From: Bactrocera neohumeralis
Lineage: Eukaryota > Arthropoda > Insecta > Diptera > Tephritidae
DNA length: 64,000 bases
NCBI RefSeq assembly: GCF_024586455.1
Contig: NC_065919.1
Span: 38,912,839-38,976,838 of the forward strand
Reading direction: 5' to 3'
A model generated the notes under the pieces. It made no database searches. It was given only the letters and a program-made list of their open reading frames with translations, and was not told where the DNA came from. Made by a program: the position numbers and the translations under genes. Below, in pieces: positions 11,877-23,279 of this stretch; position 1 is the stretch's first letter; each line of letters begins with the position of its first letter.

Positions 11877-12768
11877 CATTGTGATAAAAGAGCACCCGGA
11901 AATTGTAGTTATATTCCCCGGATAAATTATATTTAAAAAAAATGTATTTTGCTAAGTTGGTAGGACTGTCTTTAATTACTATGCCAAATATGAGCGCGGT
12001 CTGGGCTCTGGTTGACAGCAGTTTGTTTACATCAGATGCTAAAGTCGCTAGGTAGGTACGATTTTCATAATGCATAAAAATATAGAACAAAGAATTTGTC
12101 TAAAATTTTGTATTTCTAACAAAATTTCGTGTGTGGAATCGTTGCGAATGTTGGAAAACGCTGAAGTTTTATCAAAAAACAATCCTACGAGTGGTACAAA
12201 GCCGGTACGGTCGAGAGATCGTTGAAGACATGCCTCGTTCCGGACGACCGTCGACTTCTTCTAACTAATGAAAATATTAAAAAAGTGAAGGATATGGTGC
12301 TTGAAAATCGTCAAGCGAGTGTTAGAGAGATGACAAGAGAGCTCGAAACTCTCACGAGTCCATTCGAAGGATTTTGGAGTATATTTTGGGTATGAAGCGC
12401 CTTCTTGCTTGACTCGTCCCGATAAAGCTGTAGTTTTTTCAAAAATAGTACCTCTTTGTACATGTTTGATCGTGCGAACTCTAATCCCATATTCATGAAT
12501 ATGCGACATGGGATATGAGTTTGACATGCAAACAAGTCAACAATCATCCAAATGGAACCCATTTTCAGTCTATCGAAATGATATTACAAAATTCGCTGAA
12601 GAAGCTGGAGGCCATCCCAAGACGTGCTTATGAAAAGTGTTTCGAGGACTGGAACAATCGTTTTCATAAGTGTATTACATCTGGTGCAGATTATTCTGAA
12701 GGCGACGAAGCAAACATTGATAAATAATTCAATATTTTGGATTTTATTTACAATTTCCGGACACAATG
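11877..12768 (+). mobile_element. Mariner-like element copy A (decayed, same family as 40896-41930)
   Basis: An 892-bp mariner relic flanked by TA (11875-11876 and 12769-12770). The ends share CATTGTG/CACAATG and an inner CCGGAAATTGTA inverted repeat; the left end has about 11 extra bases between the two blocks. The transposase relic starts near 12071 (MHKNIEQRICLKFCISNK, with an ATG offset), continues as WYKAGTVERSLKTC in shifted frames, and ends CFEDWNNRFHKCITSGADYSEGD, a typical mariner C-terminus. The catalytic centre is deleted and there are several frameshifts. Its N-terminus and 5' leader are clearly related to the copy at 40.9 kb, so they are two insertions of one family. Confidence 0.75.
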
Positions 12769-12839
12769 TATAGTATATATTTTTTCAATATTTTTTTATT
12801 TATTGGATCTGCTTGGTAAAGCCTAACAATAAGTGTTCA

Positions 12840-13985
12840 AATCCTAAATCTATTTAAAACTAAAGAAGCTCAAGAATGTGGTTGAGCTTTCTTGGTAGAA
12901 CGTTGCTCTTTCCTTTTAAACGTGTTTGATTGCAGGAATTTACTAAGACATTAGCCAATGATTTTTATGAATGTTTTCATAACACATGTATCATGGTGAA
13001 CCCTTGTTTGTTCTATGGATTTTAGATTGGAACCTATGTATCATATCAATGTTAGTTGCACAGATCGTACCTCACAGTTGAATGCCAAACGTCCAAATCG
13101 GTTTTTTGATTGCATTGTATAACAGCACTTTGATATCTAGGCTAAGTTTAGAATTTTTGTTTAAAAGTCAATTTAAATTTGCTGCATGAAAGCTATTTTA
13201 GTCGCTATATGTTTTCGCTACGTGAGCCTTCGGACCAGGTGAATCCCAAGATAAGTTACTTCATTCTCTTGGGGTATTAGGATAGTGTTTATTTTAACTG
13301 TCCGACACGTTTCTGGTCTTAGCGAGAATGTAACATGCTTTGCACTAATATTGTATTTATACGCCAGTTGGCTAGTCATTCTCCGACAAAAGTTAAGTGC
13401 TGCTCTAATATCTGCACTCTTGATGCTCTGATGGGGCACTTGTTACGGCTTACTACAGCTGTGTCATCAGCAAAAGAGGATGTTAATAACTGTTGGAATG
13501 TCTGCTGATATATTATGTACAGAGTTGGGCCTGGCACGCTACCCTGAGGTACACCAGCCCTCATTGCTCTTTCTTCAGATATGAAGTCTGCTACTTTAAC
13601 TGTTAATTTCCTGTTTCTTAAATATGACTAAAAAGTTTTATGCAATCCGTAAAGTAAAACATTTTTGATTTTCCATAAAAGGCCTTCATGCCAGACCTTA
13701 TCGAACGCCTTAGCTACATTTAGAAAAATAGCTGAACAGTATTCTCTGTGCTCGAATGCTTTCTTGATTTCGTTGGTAATTCTAACTATTTACTTGCTCT
13801 ACAGTGCCAGCACGAAAACCGAATTGGTGCGTTGGTTTTGTAATAATTTCGTGGAGGAAAGGAGTCATCTTTGATAGAAACACTTTTTCAAATACTTTAG
13901 AAATACAGGGTAAGATACTTATTAGTTCATAAATTTGTGAGATATCAACATCAATTTTGGACACGTCCCTTTCTCCTAAATAAGC
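12840..13985 (-). pseudogene. Jockey-like non-LTR retrotransposon fragment (reverse transcriptase)
   Basis: Minus-strand frames, 5' to 3': SILPCISKVFEKVFLSKMTP (about 13860-13910) and HQFGFRAGTVEQVN, the RT N-terminus; a degenerate AKAFDKVWHEG motif A (about 13690-13720); AGVPQGSVPGPTLY (about 13520-13561); FADDTAV, the catalytic motif C (about 13455-13475); VTYLGIHL (about 13225-13250); and KPIWTFGIQL (about 13075-13105), ending near 12880 with a LPRKLNHILELL-like tail. This order and wording are Jockey-clade. Multiple frameshifts and stops; 5'-truncated, lacking the endonuclease and ORF1. Confidence 0.8.
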
Positions 13986-14600
13986 TGCACATTTGTCGGA
14001 ACCTCCAATAAAGGATGATTATAGTTAGGATTACCATATTGGTATCCGTCAAAATCAGTGCCGACTCAGCGTTCTTATTAACTTTGAAGAATTGACACTG
14101 CTGGTCATTAGCAGATTGCGCAAAAAACTCATCTGATATTTCTCGGTCCTCGTTTTTCGATTTCAAGAACGCATTCAAATAAGCCAACTGATCAACCAAT
14201 TTATTGTCGTCAATATGAACATTTTTCGAGTCTAAAGGCTGAATCGTCTTAACAACTTGTTCATATTTCACTTTTGATTCAGGCTCAGATGAACATTGTC
14301 TGACAAATCAGGTAATATGGTACCCTAATTATAGCAAATGGCTTGCATACAAACTGAGCGGTCGCAGTCCTTATGTGGAAACCTTTTTCATTTGACAAGT
14401 TATCTTCACGCAATTTGAGATAGATTATTGTCCAAGGCAATGATTAAATCTCGGTAAAAGTTATCAGCTGTCGTATAACATTACCGCTCAAATTAAGTTC
14501 TTGTATAGAATTTCTTGTTGCTTTTTATAATACCCTTGTATTATAGTTTCGGTTTAACCGAAATAGACGTTTTTTCTTGTTTTTCGTCGAATTTAATTCT
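13986..14600. other. Region with one unassigned minus-strand frame
   Basis: On the minus strand 14030-14271 reads MKYEQVVKTIQPLDSKNV followed by charged helical sequence (DQLAYLNAFLKSKNEDRE). I cannot place it. It lies directly upstream, in the same sense, of the Jockey-like fragment and could be an older retroelement piece. Nothing else is recognised. Confidence 0.3.
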
Positions 14601-14621
14601 GGTGATGGTGTGATTGTGAAG

Positions 14622-15072
14622 TAGGATATACCCCGCTTAATTGATCCCGGTTAATCGATTTTCCTGCTCATTCGAATCATCTCACATATTGCTTACAAAA
14701 TATGTATAAATTTTTCTCCGCTTAACTGAACCCGTTTAATTGGCAATTTCCTCAGGTTAATTGAACAAAAAACTTTCGTTAAAAAAACAATTTCTGGTTT
14801 CAGCATTTGAAAACATATGTGTATTGGTGACCATGTTTCGGATGGGACTGATGTTGAGGAGCAAGGGAAAATTTTTAAAATACATAGAAGAACATATTTT
14901 ATTCAGAAAACAAGTTTTTGTGTGAGTTGGGGAATACGGAAATAAGAAAATATGAGTTTCTCAAATATGATTTTAAAAATATAATTTTTAATTTTAATTG
15001 ATAATATTTGAAATTAAGCGGCATTCTTGTAATTAAACGAATTGGGCAATTAAACGAGTATTGGTATAATAC
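14622..15072. repeat. MITE-like repeat with TTAATTG-rich inverted ends (pogo/Tigger style)
   Basis: The left part contains CCGCTTAATTGATCCCGGTT (near 14633) and then CCGCTTAACTGAACCCG and GTTTAATTGG (near 14720-14740). The right part contains ATTAAGCGGCATTC and AATTAAACGA repeated twice (about 15013-15055). In inverted orientation these match the left motifs, and ATACC/GGTAT-type sequence borders both sides. Alternating CTTAATTGA blocks at ends recall pogo/Tigger-type DNA transposons. There is no coding sequence inside. Boundaries are approximate and the family is inference. Confidence 0.4.
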
Positions 15073-18000
15073 ATATTAGGAGTAAGTATGTGTTTTCCGC
15101 GTCAGGTGGTAGAAATTCAGGTGATTGAAGTGTGGACCCTTTTCCATTGGGAGAGTCGCTACATTTTCCATTCAATCAAATAAAGTATAAATCTGCAAAA
15201 ATTTAATTATTTTAGAAATCAATGCTATAAAAAAACAAGAAAAAACATAAACGTGAAGTCGAAGTCGAAGAAGAAATCGAAGAAGACCTAAGCTATAATG
15301 TCCTTCATAAATGAGTATAAAAAACCTTTATCTTCATTTTGACCGCCCAGTTTTTTATGACATCTATATGTTATAGTGATACGATCTTAACAATTATTTC
15401 GGTGTTGTTTTATTACCTTAGATAATAATCCGTGCCATATTTCTTGAAGATATCTTGTTAAATGAAAAAACTTAATGTACAAGTTGGGTAGTTCACTTTA
15501 TATTGAGATGTATGCTATAGTAATCCGATATCGGGGGTTGGTTCTGACAAATGAGCAGCGTCTTGGTGAGAAAATGAGATGTGTGAACAATTACAGATCG
15601 ACGGATGGACAAACGGGCATGGCTAAATCGACTCAGCTCATCACGTTAAGTTTTGACCGATTTTTCGGCCGTAAGTTGTTGGTAAAAAAATTGCAAAAGC
15701 AAACAATTCGTACCTAATGTACAAAATAATGAAGTTATAGTATTTCAAGTGGATATGTGTGATAGTCTTCTAGTTCCATCCTCTTCAGCAGTTTCCACAA
15801 AAAAGGCGTTAAAGTTTTACGTACAGTGGCTGATTCGAAGGCTTCGACACAACACTGGATTGTAAAATTTCTATTCTTTTCCTCATTATACCAATTGAAT
15901 TATGATTTTAAGACCCTAAAGTGTACTTGTTCAAATTTTTATCAAATTTGAATTATTACATAAAGAAATGTGTACATAACGTTATCACTTTAAATATGAC
16001 ATTAACATATTAAATTTAATCAATTAAACTGTGCGCTTAGGCTTAGTAAAAGACAGTGATACAGTAATGGCACATAAAACGACTTAAACCGAAAGCTCAG
16101 GCGGAAACGTCATTTGGCAAAGGAATGCGAAATACGGTTTCGCGACACAAATTATAGCAGAGAGAAAATTCAATTTGATTATGTTTGCCAATTTAGCGAA
16201 TATTTAGCAATCTAATTATATATAAAAATAAAAATATTTCCTCCAGAAGCAATTTTAAATAATACATGTTAAAGCTACTCAACGGCACAAATCATATTTA
16301 ATTTGCAAATATCACATCGTTGCCACTAGACGAAATGCTCTCCCACGTTAATTTGTTTGTACAATGTGCCTAGAGTAGCAACTAACTGTGCAAACAGATC
16401 ATTTTCACACTTCTTCACTATGCGCATGCGTGAGTATTTATGTACGTACAAATGTCTGTATGTTTGTATGTGTTTTGCTGAGTGCCGGTAGTGGACTTTG
16501 GTGCTAATCGGTAAACATTTGGCAACGCCACACCTCATTATTATTTCCGTCAGTGAGTCAAAAGTGAAAATATCGAATACCGAAATGCAAAGTAAATAAA
16601 TCGTAACTGTTTAACGCATCCATATGAAACTCTTTCGCTATCACTACAATGGCACCCACGACAGTAATGATCCCGCTCATTCCTCAACATGTGCCGCAAT
16701 GCCTCGACCAAATAGGTAAATATACGGAGAGCTTCGTCGGCCAGCGCTGCTGTCTTTTTACCACGCTTCATTTTGTGTAAATTATATGTTGTTTGTTTTG
16801 TTGTTTAATGGGTATTTTTTCGATTTCATTTCGATAGAAAGTGAATTTTGTTAAAAAGTTTATCATTTTAATTGCTCACGTACTTGAAAAAATGTAATAA
16901 ATTCTTGTTGTTGTAGTGGTAAATATTGTGGCTAAAAGAATCTCGGTGATTGCGAAGTATTTAAGGTAATTTTGAGATTTTCGTAGGAGTGTGCGCTTTA
17001 GAAAACGAAATGCAGACGCCATCACCGAACGCGTTCGGAGTCAAAGAGAAATCACACGCCAGGAAGTGATCGTTTTTTTGAATTATTAAGAAATGCATTA
17101 GTAATCAAGTAATTAAAATACTTTTGTAAAACTAATATCACGAGATAATAGTTCGTTCGGCAAATATTGCTTATAAATGCATGCTATAAATAATACTGTA
17201 TCTGCTGGACAATACTATATTTACTGTGTCTAGGACATTGATTTAACGCCTTTAGTGAAAATATTAATATTAAAATTTTTTAGCTCAATTTTCTCCTTCA
17301 AGTTATAAACGGCTCCGAATGGTTTAAGTTTAAGTTAAGAAGCTTTTTATTGGTAAAAATTTTCTTTGACGTTTCACATAGATCTATAGGAAATATATTT
17401 TTCTTGCAGAAGAGATTTAAATTTCAGATTTGGTGTAGTACTCAGACGCCTATTACCTATAGAAGAAGTGGAATGCTTTTTCTAATCAGGCTTGAGACTA
17501 ACTTTGTTAAAAAAATTTCTAAAAGATAAACGATATAATTTTATTTAAGAAGTTTGTAGATGTGCGCAGAATTAAGATGTAGATTGGAGAAGTCTGCTAT
17601 AGATGAAATCGTACGAAAAAATTGCAGAAGTTTGATGATAAACTACGGCCATAACAGGCCAACACTTTCAATGACTAAGCTAGTCAGCTAACCAATAATG
17701 CTCTGGCCATTAATCATGAGCATTGTGTGAGTGCAAATACTGCTGCAAAAAAATATTTGCGAAAAGCTAAACTTCAAGTTATGGGGAGTTCAGGAGCACA
17801 CCTGGTGTGAAATATAAAAATAAATTATTAAAAAAAATATTTTTCTTTATATTTCGATCGATTATACTTTAGAAATAATATATGTAGTAAACAGTATCTA
17901 ATTTTTTGCATCAATTTTTGTATGTGTTTTTAAAACAGACATACGTAAAATATAATTCTAAAACAAATGATACAGGATTTTATTTAATTTAAAAATTGTT

Positions 18001-18797
18001 TTCTTTTTCGGTATGATGTGCTTTAAAAGTAGCGAATAAACAAAATGTACAAGTCGCTCAAACAGGATGGCATCACTTGCGATATAAAAATATTTTAGCA
18101 TGTCTTTTGACGTATAAGTAAACATTTTGGATTCCTCTTCTGTTATTTCAGTAACTCCTTGATATCAAGTAAGTTTTTAAAATAATTAAATTATATGTGT
18201 GCATATTCCATAATAATTTGTCATTTGATTAATTTACAAAAACTTGGAAAACATATCGAATTTATCTCGCTCACTTTGTTGTTGATGTGTATGTTTTTTT
18301 TTGAAAAAAGACCGGCGCACAAAAACATCAGGTAGAGGAACAGTTCGAAGACAGCTGTGGAAGATTTTAACGAAGTTGTTGCATTCATATCATATTTGTT
18401 CAAATTAACGTTGAAATAGTAATATAATTTGGTATGCACGCGGCGAGTTAGTTGCCTAGTTGCCACTTGGTTAGCAACTATTATATAAATAAACGACTTA
18501 TTAGTTACAAAGTCGTAAAAAAATATTTTTTGTGGTTAAATTGACCTTTATTGTTTAAAATCCAAATAACAACTAAACTTAATTTACAATTAAACATATT
18601 CTTAATATTGCCTAAATCTACTTGCGTTAGCACTTTTGTTTAACGTTCGCTTATGCGGCGCATAGCGGATGTTGTTCCCAATTGTTTGTTTCTGCTGACT
18701 AAACGTCTGGAATATTTCCTATTGGGGATAGTTGACGTCGGCAGTTATTGGTTTGTTTATAACATTTCTGGTGTTAACTTATATAAATATAAATGTA
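15073..18797. other. Intergenic, no supported gene
   Basis: About 3.7 kb of AT-rich sequence. A 14-bp perfect palindrome CCGAACGCGTTCGG lies at 17025-17038. One minus-strand frame at 16550-16771 has a helical, coding-like start and is listed separately. No transposon protein, RNA gene or terminal repeats recognised. Confidence 0.4.
16550..16771 (-). CDS. Unrecognised 73-codon frame with helical N-terminus, doubtful
   Basis: The minus-strand ATG opens MKRGKKTAALADEALRIFTY and continues LVEALRHMLRNERDHYC before a Cys/His cluster (CRGCHC). The first 38 residues look like a basic tail plus an amphipathic helix; the rest looks less coding-like. Another minus-strand stretch ending near 16326 (KKCENDLFAQLVATLGTLYK) is also helical, and the two could be exons of one small protein, but I see no convincing splice pair. 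I do not recognise a family. It may be chance. Confidence 0.18.
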   Translation of the reverse strand: MKRGKKTAALADEALRIFTYLVEALRHMLRNERDHYCRGCHCSDSERVSYGCVKQLRFIYFAFRYSIFSLLTH

Positions 18798-18983
18798 TAT
18801 ATTGGGTAGTCGAAACATTTTTATAAAAAAATTTCAAATTTTAGCGAATTTCTTCATTATTTTCACTCATTTTTGAACAGCTGTAACTTTTCTTCAACTT
18901 CCCCGAAATTAAGCTTAAAATCTATCCAGTCCAGTCGTATCCATTGAAAAAATACGAAAAGGCCTTTTCGACTACCTAATATA
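18798..18983. mobile_element. Short TIR element (MITE, mariner/Tc1-like ends)
   Basis: TATATTGGGTAGTCGAAA at 18798-18815 is matched in inverted orientation by TTTCGACTACCTAATATA at 18966-18983 (17 of 18 positions). The outer TA on each side fits a TA target duplication, giving an element of about 178 bp. It has no open frame. A nonautonomous Tc1/mariner derivative is the simplest reading. Confidence 0.65.
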
Positions 18984-19235
18984 AAGTTGTATATTGACCT
19001 TGTAATCTGCAGAACTAAAGTCTGAAGTCTTGGAGGATGGAGTCATGTGTAGAAGTTCACGCAAGTGAGGAAAGTTCTCTGACCGCCTTTTACTCGGGAG
19101 TGGCCAGAAACGATTCTTTTACACATGGTTCAAGCAGCTCACAACTTCCGGTCTTTGACTAAGTGAGAAGGCGAAACATCCCCTACATAGGGTTGTGCGC
19201 TGGGCATGGGGCCCGCCACGTAAAAAACACCACCA

Positions 19236-20180
19236 ATGAAAAGGAACAACAAGCCTCGGATGAGAGACCCCCCTTTTGATGACAACCATGGCAAACGAAA
19301 TAAGGACTACGATATCAGGGCATGCACCTGGAATGTCCGGACCCTTAATTGGGAAGGTGCCGCTGCCCAGTTGGTTGATGTCCTCGCAAAAATAAAGGCT
19401 GACATCACCGCCGTCCAAGAAATGCGATGGACGGGACAAGGACAGAGACGAGTCGGTCCTTGTGACATTTACTACAGTGGCCATATAAAGGAGCGCAAGT
19501 TTGGTGTTGGATTCGTGGTGGGAGAGAGACTCCGTCGCCGAGTACTATCATTCACTCCGGTAAATGAACGTCTAGCCACAATCCGCATCAAAGCGAGGTT
19601 CTTCAACATATCGCTGATTTGCGCCCACGCCCCGACGGAAGAGAAGGACGATGTGACCAAAGACGCCTTCTATGAGCGCTTGGAGCGCGCTTATGAGAGC
19701 TGCCAACGCCACGATGTGAAAATCGTGCTTGGCGACTTTAACGCCAGGGTGGGAAAGATATCTTTGGCACTACGGTCGGTAGATTCAGCTTCCACGACGA
19801 AACATCCCCAAATGGGTTGAGGCTGATTGACTTCGCCGTGGCCCGAAATATGGTTATCTGTAGTACTAGATTCCAGCACAAGAAGATACATCAAGCTACC
19901 TGGCTGTCTCCTGATCGAAAAACTACCAACCAGATCGATCATGTTGTGATAGACGGAAGACACGTCTCCAGTGTTCTAGACGTGCGTACGCTCCGAGGTC
20001 CTAACATCGACTCGGACCACTATCTTGTTGCAGCCAAGATTCGCACCCGCCTCTGTGCAGCCGAAAACGCACGTCATTAAACACAAGGAAGGTTCGACGT
20101 CGAGAAGCAGCAATCACAACAGACAGCCGAACGATTTTCTACTCGGCTTGCACTCCTGCTCTCTGAGAGCACTCGTCAAT
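19236..20180 (+). pseudogene. RTE endonuclease domain (broken)
   Basis: The exonuclease-endonuclease-phosphatase domain motifs are readable in order: WNVRTLNWEG (about 19329), QEMRWTGQGQRR with the catalytic Glu (about 19417), CAHAPTEEKDD (about 19620), LGDFNARVG (about 19729), QIDHVVID (about 19930) and DSDHYLV with the terminal SDH (about 20010). After the GDFNARVG motif a few bases are missing, shifting the frame from 19236-19820 to 19817-20080. A TAA then replaces a Gln-like codon at 20078-20080. This endonuclease would nick target DNA for target-primed reverse transcription. Confidence 0.85.
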
Positions 20181-20200
20181 AACTCGGTATAAAGGAACTG

Positions 20201-22006
20201 TTGGACGGCATTTCAAATCCCTTACGTACAGCTGCAACCGAAACTATTGGTTTTCGGAAAGTGCAAAAGAACAGCTGGTACGACGAGGAGTGTCGTGTCG
20301 CAGCGGAGAGAAAACAGGCTGCCTACCTCGCAACGTTACGATCGACCACAACACGTGCGGGATGGGATAGATACCGAGAGTTGAAGAGGGAAGCGAGAAG
20401 CATTTGTAGACAGAAAAAGAAAGAGGCCGAAATGCGTGAGTACGAAGAGCTTGTTAAGCTGGTCGACAGGGGTAATGCTCGAAAATTCTTCAAAAAAATG
20501 CGGTGGCTTACAGAAGGTTTCAAAACCGGAGCATACTCTTGTAGAACTCCCAAAGGTGATCTAGTCACCGATGCCCAAAGCATAATTAAATTATGGAGGG
20601 AACACTTCTCCAGCCTGCTGAATGGCAGTGAACACACAACGCCAGGAGAAGGCGAACCCGATTCCCCAATCGATGACGATGGAGCAGACGTTCCATTACC
20701 CGACCATGAAGAAGTTCGAATAGCAATTACCCGTCTGAAGAACAACAAAGTGGAGGGGGCCGATGGATTGCCGCCCGAACTATTCAAACACGGCGGCGAA
20801 GAATAGAAAGGGAGCATGCATCAGCTTCATTGTAAAATATAGTCGGATGAAAACATTCCCAACGATTGGAATTTGAGTATGTTCTGCCCAATCCACAAAC
20901 AGGGAGACCCCACAATCTTTACCAACTACCTCGGGATAAGCCTCCTCAACATCGCGTATAAGGTCCTATCGAGCGTATTGTGTGAAAGATTAAAGCCCAC
21001 CGTCAACAAACTGATTGGACCTCATCAGTGTGGCTCTAGACCTGGCAAATCAACAACCTGCTGCTTTCGACAGCACGAAATGGAGCTGCCTTTATGCCGC
21101 GATGTCTGAATTTGGTATCCTCGCAAAACTAATACGGCTATGTAAACTGACGTTGAGCAACACCAAAAGCTCCGTCAGGATCGGGAAGGACCTCGCCCAG
21201 CCGTTCGATACCAAACTTTTCAGACAAGGCGGCTCTCTTTCGTGTGACTTCTTTAACCTACCTCTGGAGAAAATAATTCGAGCTGCAGAACTAAACCGAG
21301 AAGGTACAATCTTCTATAAGAGTCTGCTGGCGTATGCTGATGATATTGACATCATTGGCCCCAACATCCGCGCCGTTAGTTCTGCTTTCTCCAGAATGGA
21401 TAAGGCAGCGAAGCAAATGGGTCTGGTGGTCAACGATGGCAAGACGAAATATCTCCTGTCATCAAACAAACATTCGTCACATTCGCGACTAGGCACCCAC
21501 GTCACTGTTGACAGTCATAACATCGAAGTTTTAGACAATTTCGTATATTTAGAAACCAGCATCAACCCCAACAACAACTACAGCTTCGAAATCCAACGCA
21601 GGATGTCTCTTGCCAACAGGTGCTATTTCGGACTAAGTAGGCAATTGAGAAGTAAAGCCCTCTCTTGACGTTGCGAGTTTTCGAGAGAAAGGTTCTGCGA
21701 AAGATGTATGGCCCTTTGCGCGTTGGCCACGGCGAATATCGCATTCGATGGAACAATAAGCTGTATGAGATATACGACGACATTGACATAGTTGAGCGAA
21801 TTAAAAGACATCGGCAACGCTGTCTCATTCGTATCATCCGATTGGACGACAATACTCCAGCTGAAAGTATTCGATGCAGTACCTGCAGAGGAAGAGGAAG
21901 ACCTCCACTCCGTTGGAAGGACCAGGTGGAGAAGGACCTGGTTTCGCTTGGAATATCCATTTGGCGCCAAGTAGCGAAAAGAAGAAAGCGGTTTCTACGC
22001 CAGTAA
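20201..22006 (+). pseudogene. RTE reverse transcriptase domain (broken, motif A deleted)
   Basis: The linker region (SWYDEECR, YRELKREARSICRQKKKEAE) is followed by RT motifs: GADGLPPELFKHGG (about 20758), NDWNLSMFCPIHKQGDP (about 20860), NYLGISLLNIAYKVLS (about 20925), then GKSTT joined directly to AFDSTKWSC at about 21050-21080. The junction removes the segment that should hold the motif-A catalytic Asp and shifts the frame. YADDID, the motif-C catalytic pair, is intact at about 21333-21350. The C-terminal region reads ERKVLRKMYGPLRVGHGEYR and ends RRKRFLRQ with TAA at 22004-22006. A second deletion near 21665 removes the segment before FERKVL. It cannot be functional. Confidence 0.85.
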
Positions 22007-22010
22007 CGAA

Positions 22011-22539
22011 GAAAGTCTAAAAGTCTACGCAACTTCAACCAGAAACTGTTTTGCCCTGCCTTGGTTATATGGAAAATGACAACAAAATTTTTAATATAAC
22101 GAAATAATACTCTCATGTTAGAGATATGAAGAAAACACCACAAAAATCCAAACCAATCTATTGTAATAATTATTATACTACTACCAATGCGTTTTCTAAG
22201 ATATTGTTGCATTTAATTTAAAAAGTTTGCACTTGCTCAGTGACTCTCACTTTCATTGCCTTAAATTAAGGCATAATATGGAAGTGGGTACAACTGTCAT
22301 GGATGATGTTTTCTAAGCAAAGCAGTTGCGCGTATCGCAATGTGTAATACATTTTTACTAAGTCAACTTTTATCGATAACACCCTCGAAAGCGATGTTAT
22401 CGCCACAATGTTGACTTGCATAGTTACGATAAGTACATACTATATTTAGAGACACTTTAATTGCTAGTAGGTAAAAAACTGATTGGAACTAAAGGTCCCT
22501 TTGTAGCAAGTGCATAATTGCTATAGACTGTTAAAAGAA
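22011..22539. other. Intergenic, nothing recognised
   Basis: AT-rich sequence between the RTE element and a mariner scrap. It contains paired GTTATCG/CGATAAC-like words near 22370-22400 but no gene or repeat I can name. Confidence 0.35.
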
Positions 22540-22960
22540 GCTTCTTTTCTGATGGATGCGCCTCGAAATTTTGTGAGTTTCAAAGAAATTTGGCACATAA
22601 CTTATTTCCGGGTATGGCCGCCAGTATGCCGGTGCAAGCCTTTTGATTGCATTTGCTTTCCTTTCATGGGCAAATGCATTTTTCCGAAAAGCAAGAAGTC
22701 GCACGGTGCCATATCAGGTGAATACGGGGCCACGCCCCGCTTAATGGTTAAAATGTGATTTTTGGTCAAATAAACCTCTTTAATGATGTCCTTTGAATGT
22801 TGGATTGTGAGCAATTTTTGGTTGTCAGTCAATTTGTGCGGAACAAACCGTGTACATCCCTTCCCAACGATTACCCTCCTCCTACCCAACCGACGCGAGG
22901 GGCGCAATCCGCGAACGAGCGGTATTAGCCGAGTCATAAAAGGCAAGAGAGTTTTAAGCG
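22540..22960 (-). pseudogene. Mariner-like transposase scrap
   Basis: The minus strand reads RFVPHKLTDNQKLLT (about 22810-22860), the conserved mariner WVPHxLTxxQK segment. After an unrelated-looking join comes APYSPDMAPCDFLLFGKMHL (about 22670-22740), with the third catalytic Asp, then PMKGKQ. The first two catalytic Asp regions are missing between them. The wording differs from the other mariner copies here, so it is probably a further family. Confidence 0.7.
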
Positions 22961-23279
22961 TTGTGATCTTAAGCTGCTCAGCTACAGAAACAAAAATTTT
23001 GGCAGCCGAAATTAAGAATTAGATTAAAGTTTATAATTTTTAAATCTTACTTGTTAAGAGTAGATAAAATAATTTAAATTTTTTTTAATGGTAAAGAGTG
23101 AGTCTGCTAGATCAAATGTGCTGGAACGAGAATTGAAATCATGACATATGGCGGAATGGTTTGTTTAACTCAAAATTTGTTCTAGAAAATTTTAAAAGTA
23201 AGGGTCTAAACTGCCTGGTAGAGTGAGCGGGAACGTTTAAACTAATATCAGATAAGAGAGATGGGCTACAGACTGACCC

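Larger units (their letters stand above)
19080..22010 (+). mobile_element. RTE-type non-LTR retrotransposon, decayed but nearly full length
   Basis: A plus-strand polyprotein with an apurinic-type endonuclease followed by reverse transcriptase, of the type often annotated as craniofacial development protein 2-like in insect genomes. The order of domains is complete. The reading frame is broken by at least one frameshift near 19760, stops near 20078, 20160-20180, 20804 and 20840, a deletion near 21060 and another near 21665. A 3' fragment of the same family lies inverted at 61183-61545. The endonuclease and RT parts are listed separately. Confidence 0.85.

Noticed and set aside
21562..22212. 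216-codon minus-strand frame opposite the RTE 3' end
   Set aside because: It is the antisense of the RTE C-terminal coding region.
22602..22946. A 114-codon frame taken as a host gene
   Set aside because: It contains VPHKLTDNQK and SPDMAPCDFLLF, which are mariner transposase motifs.
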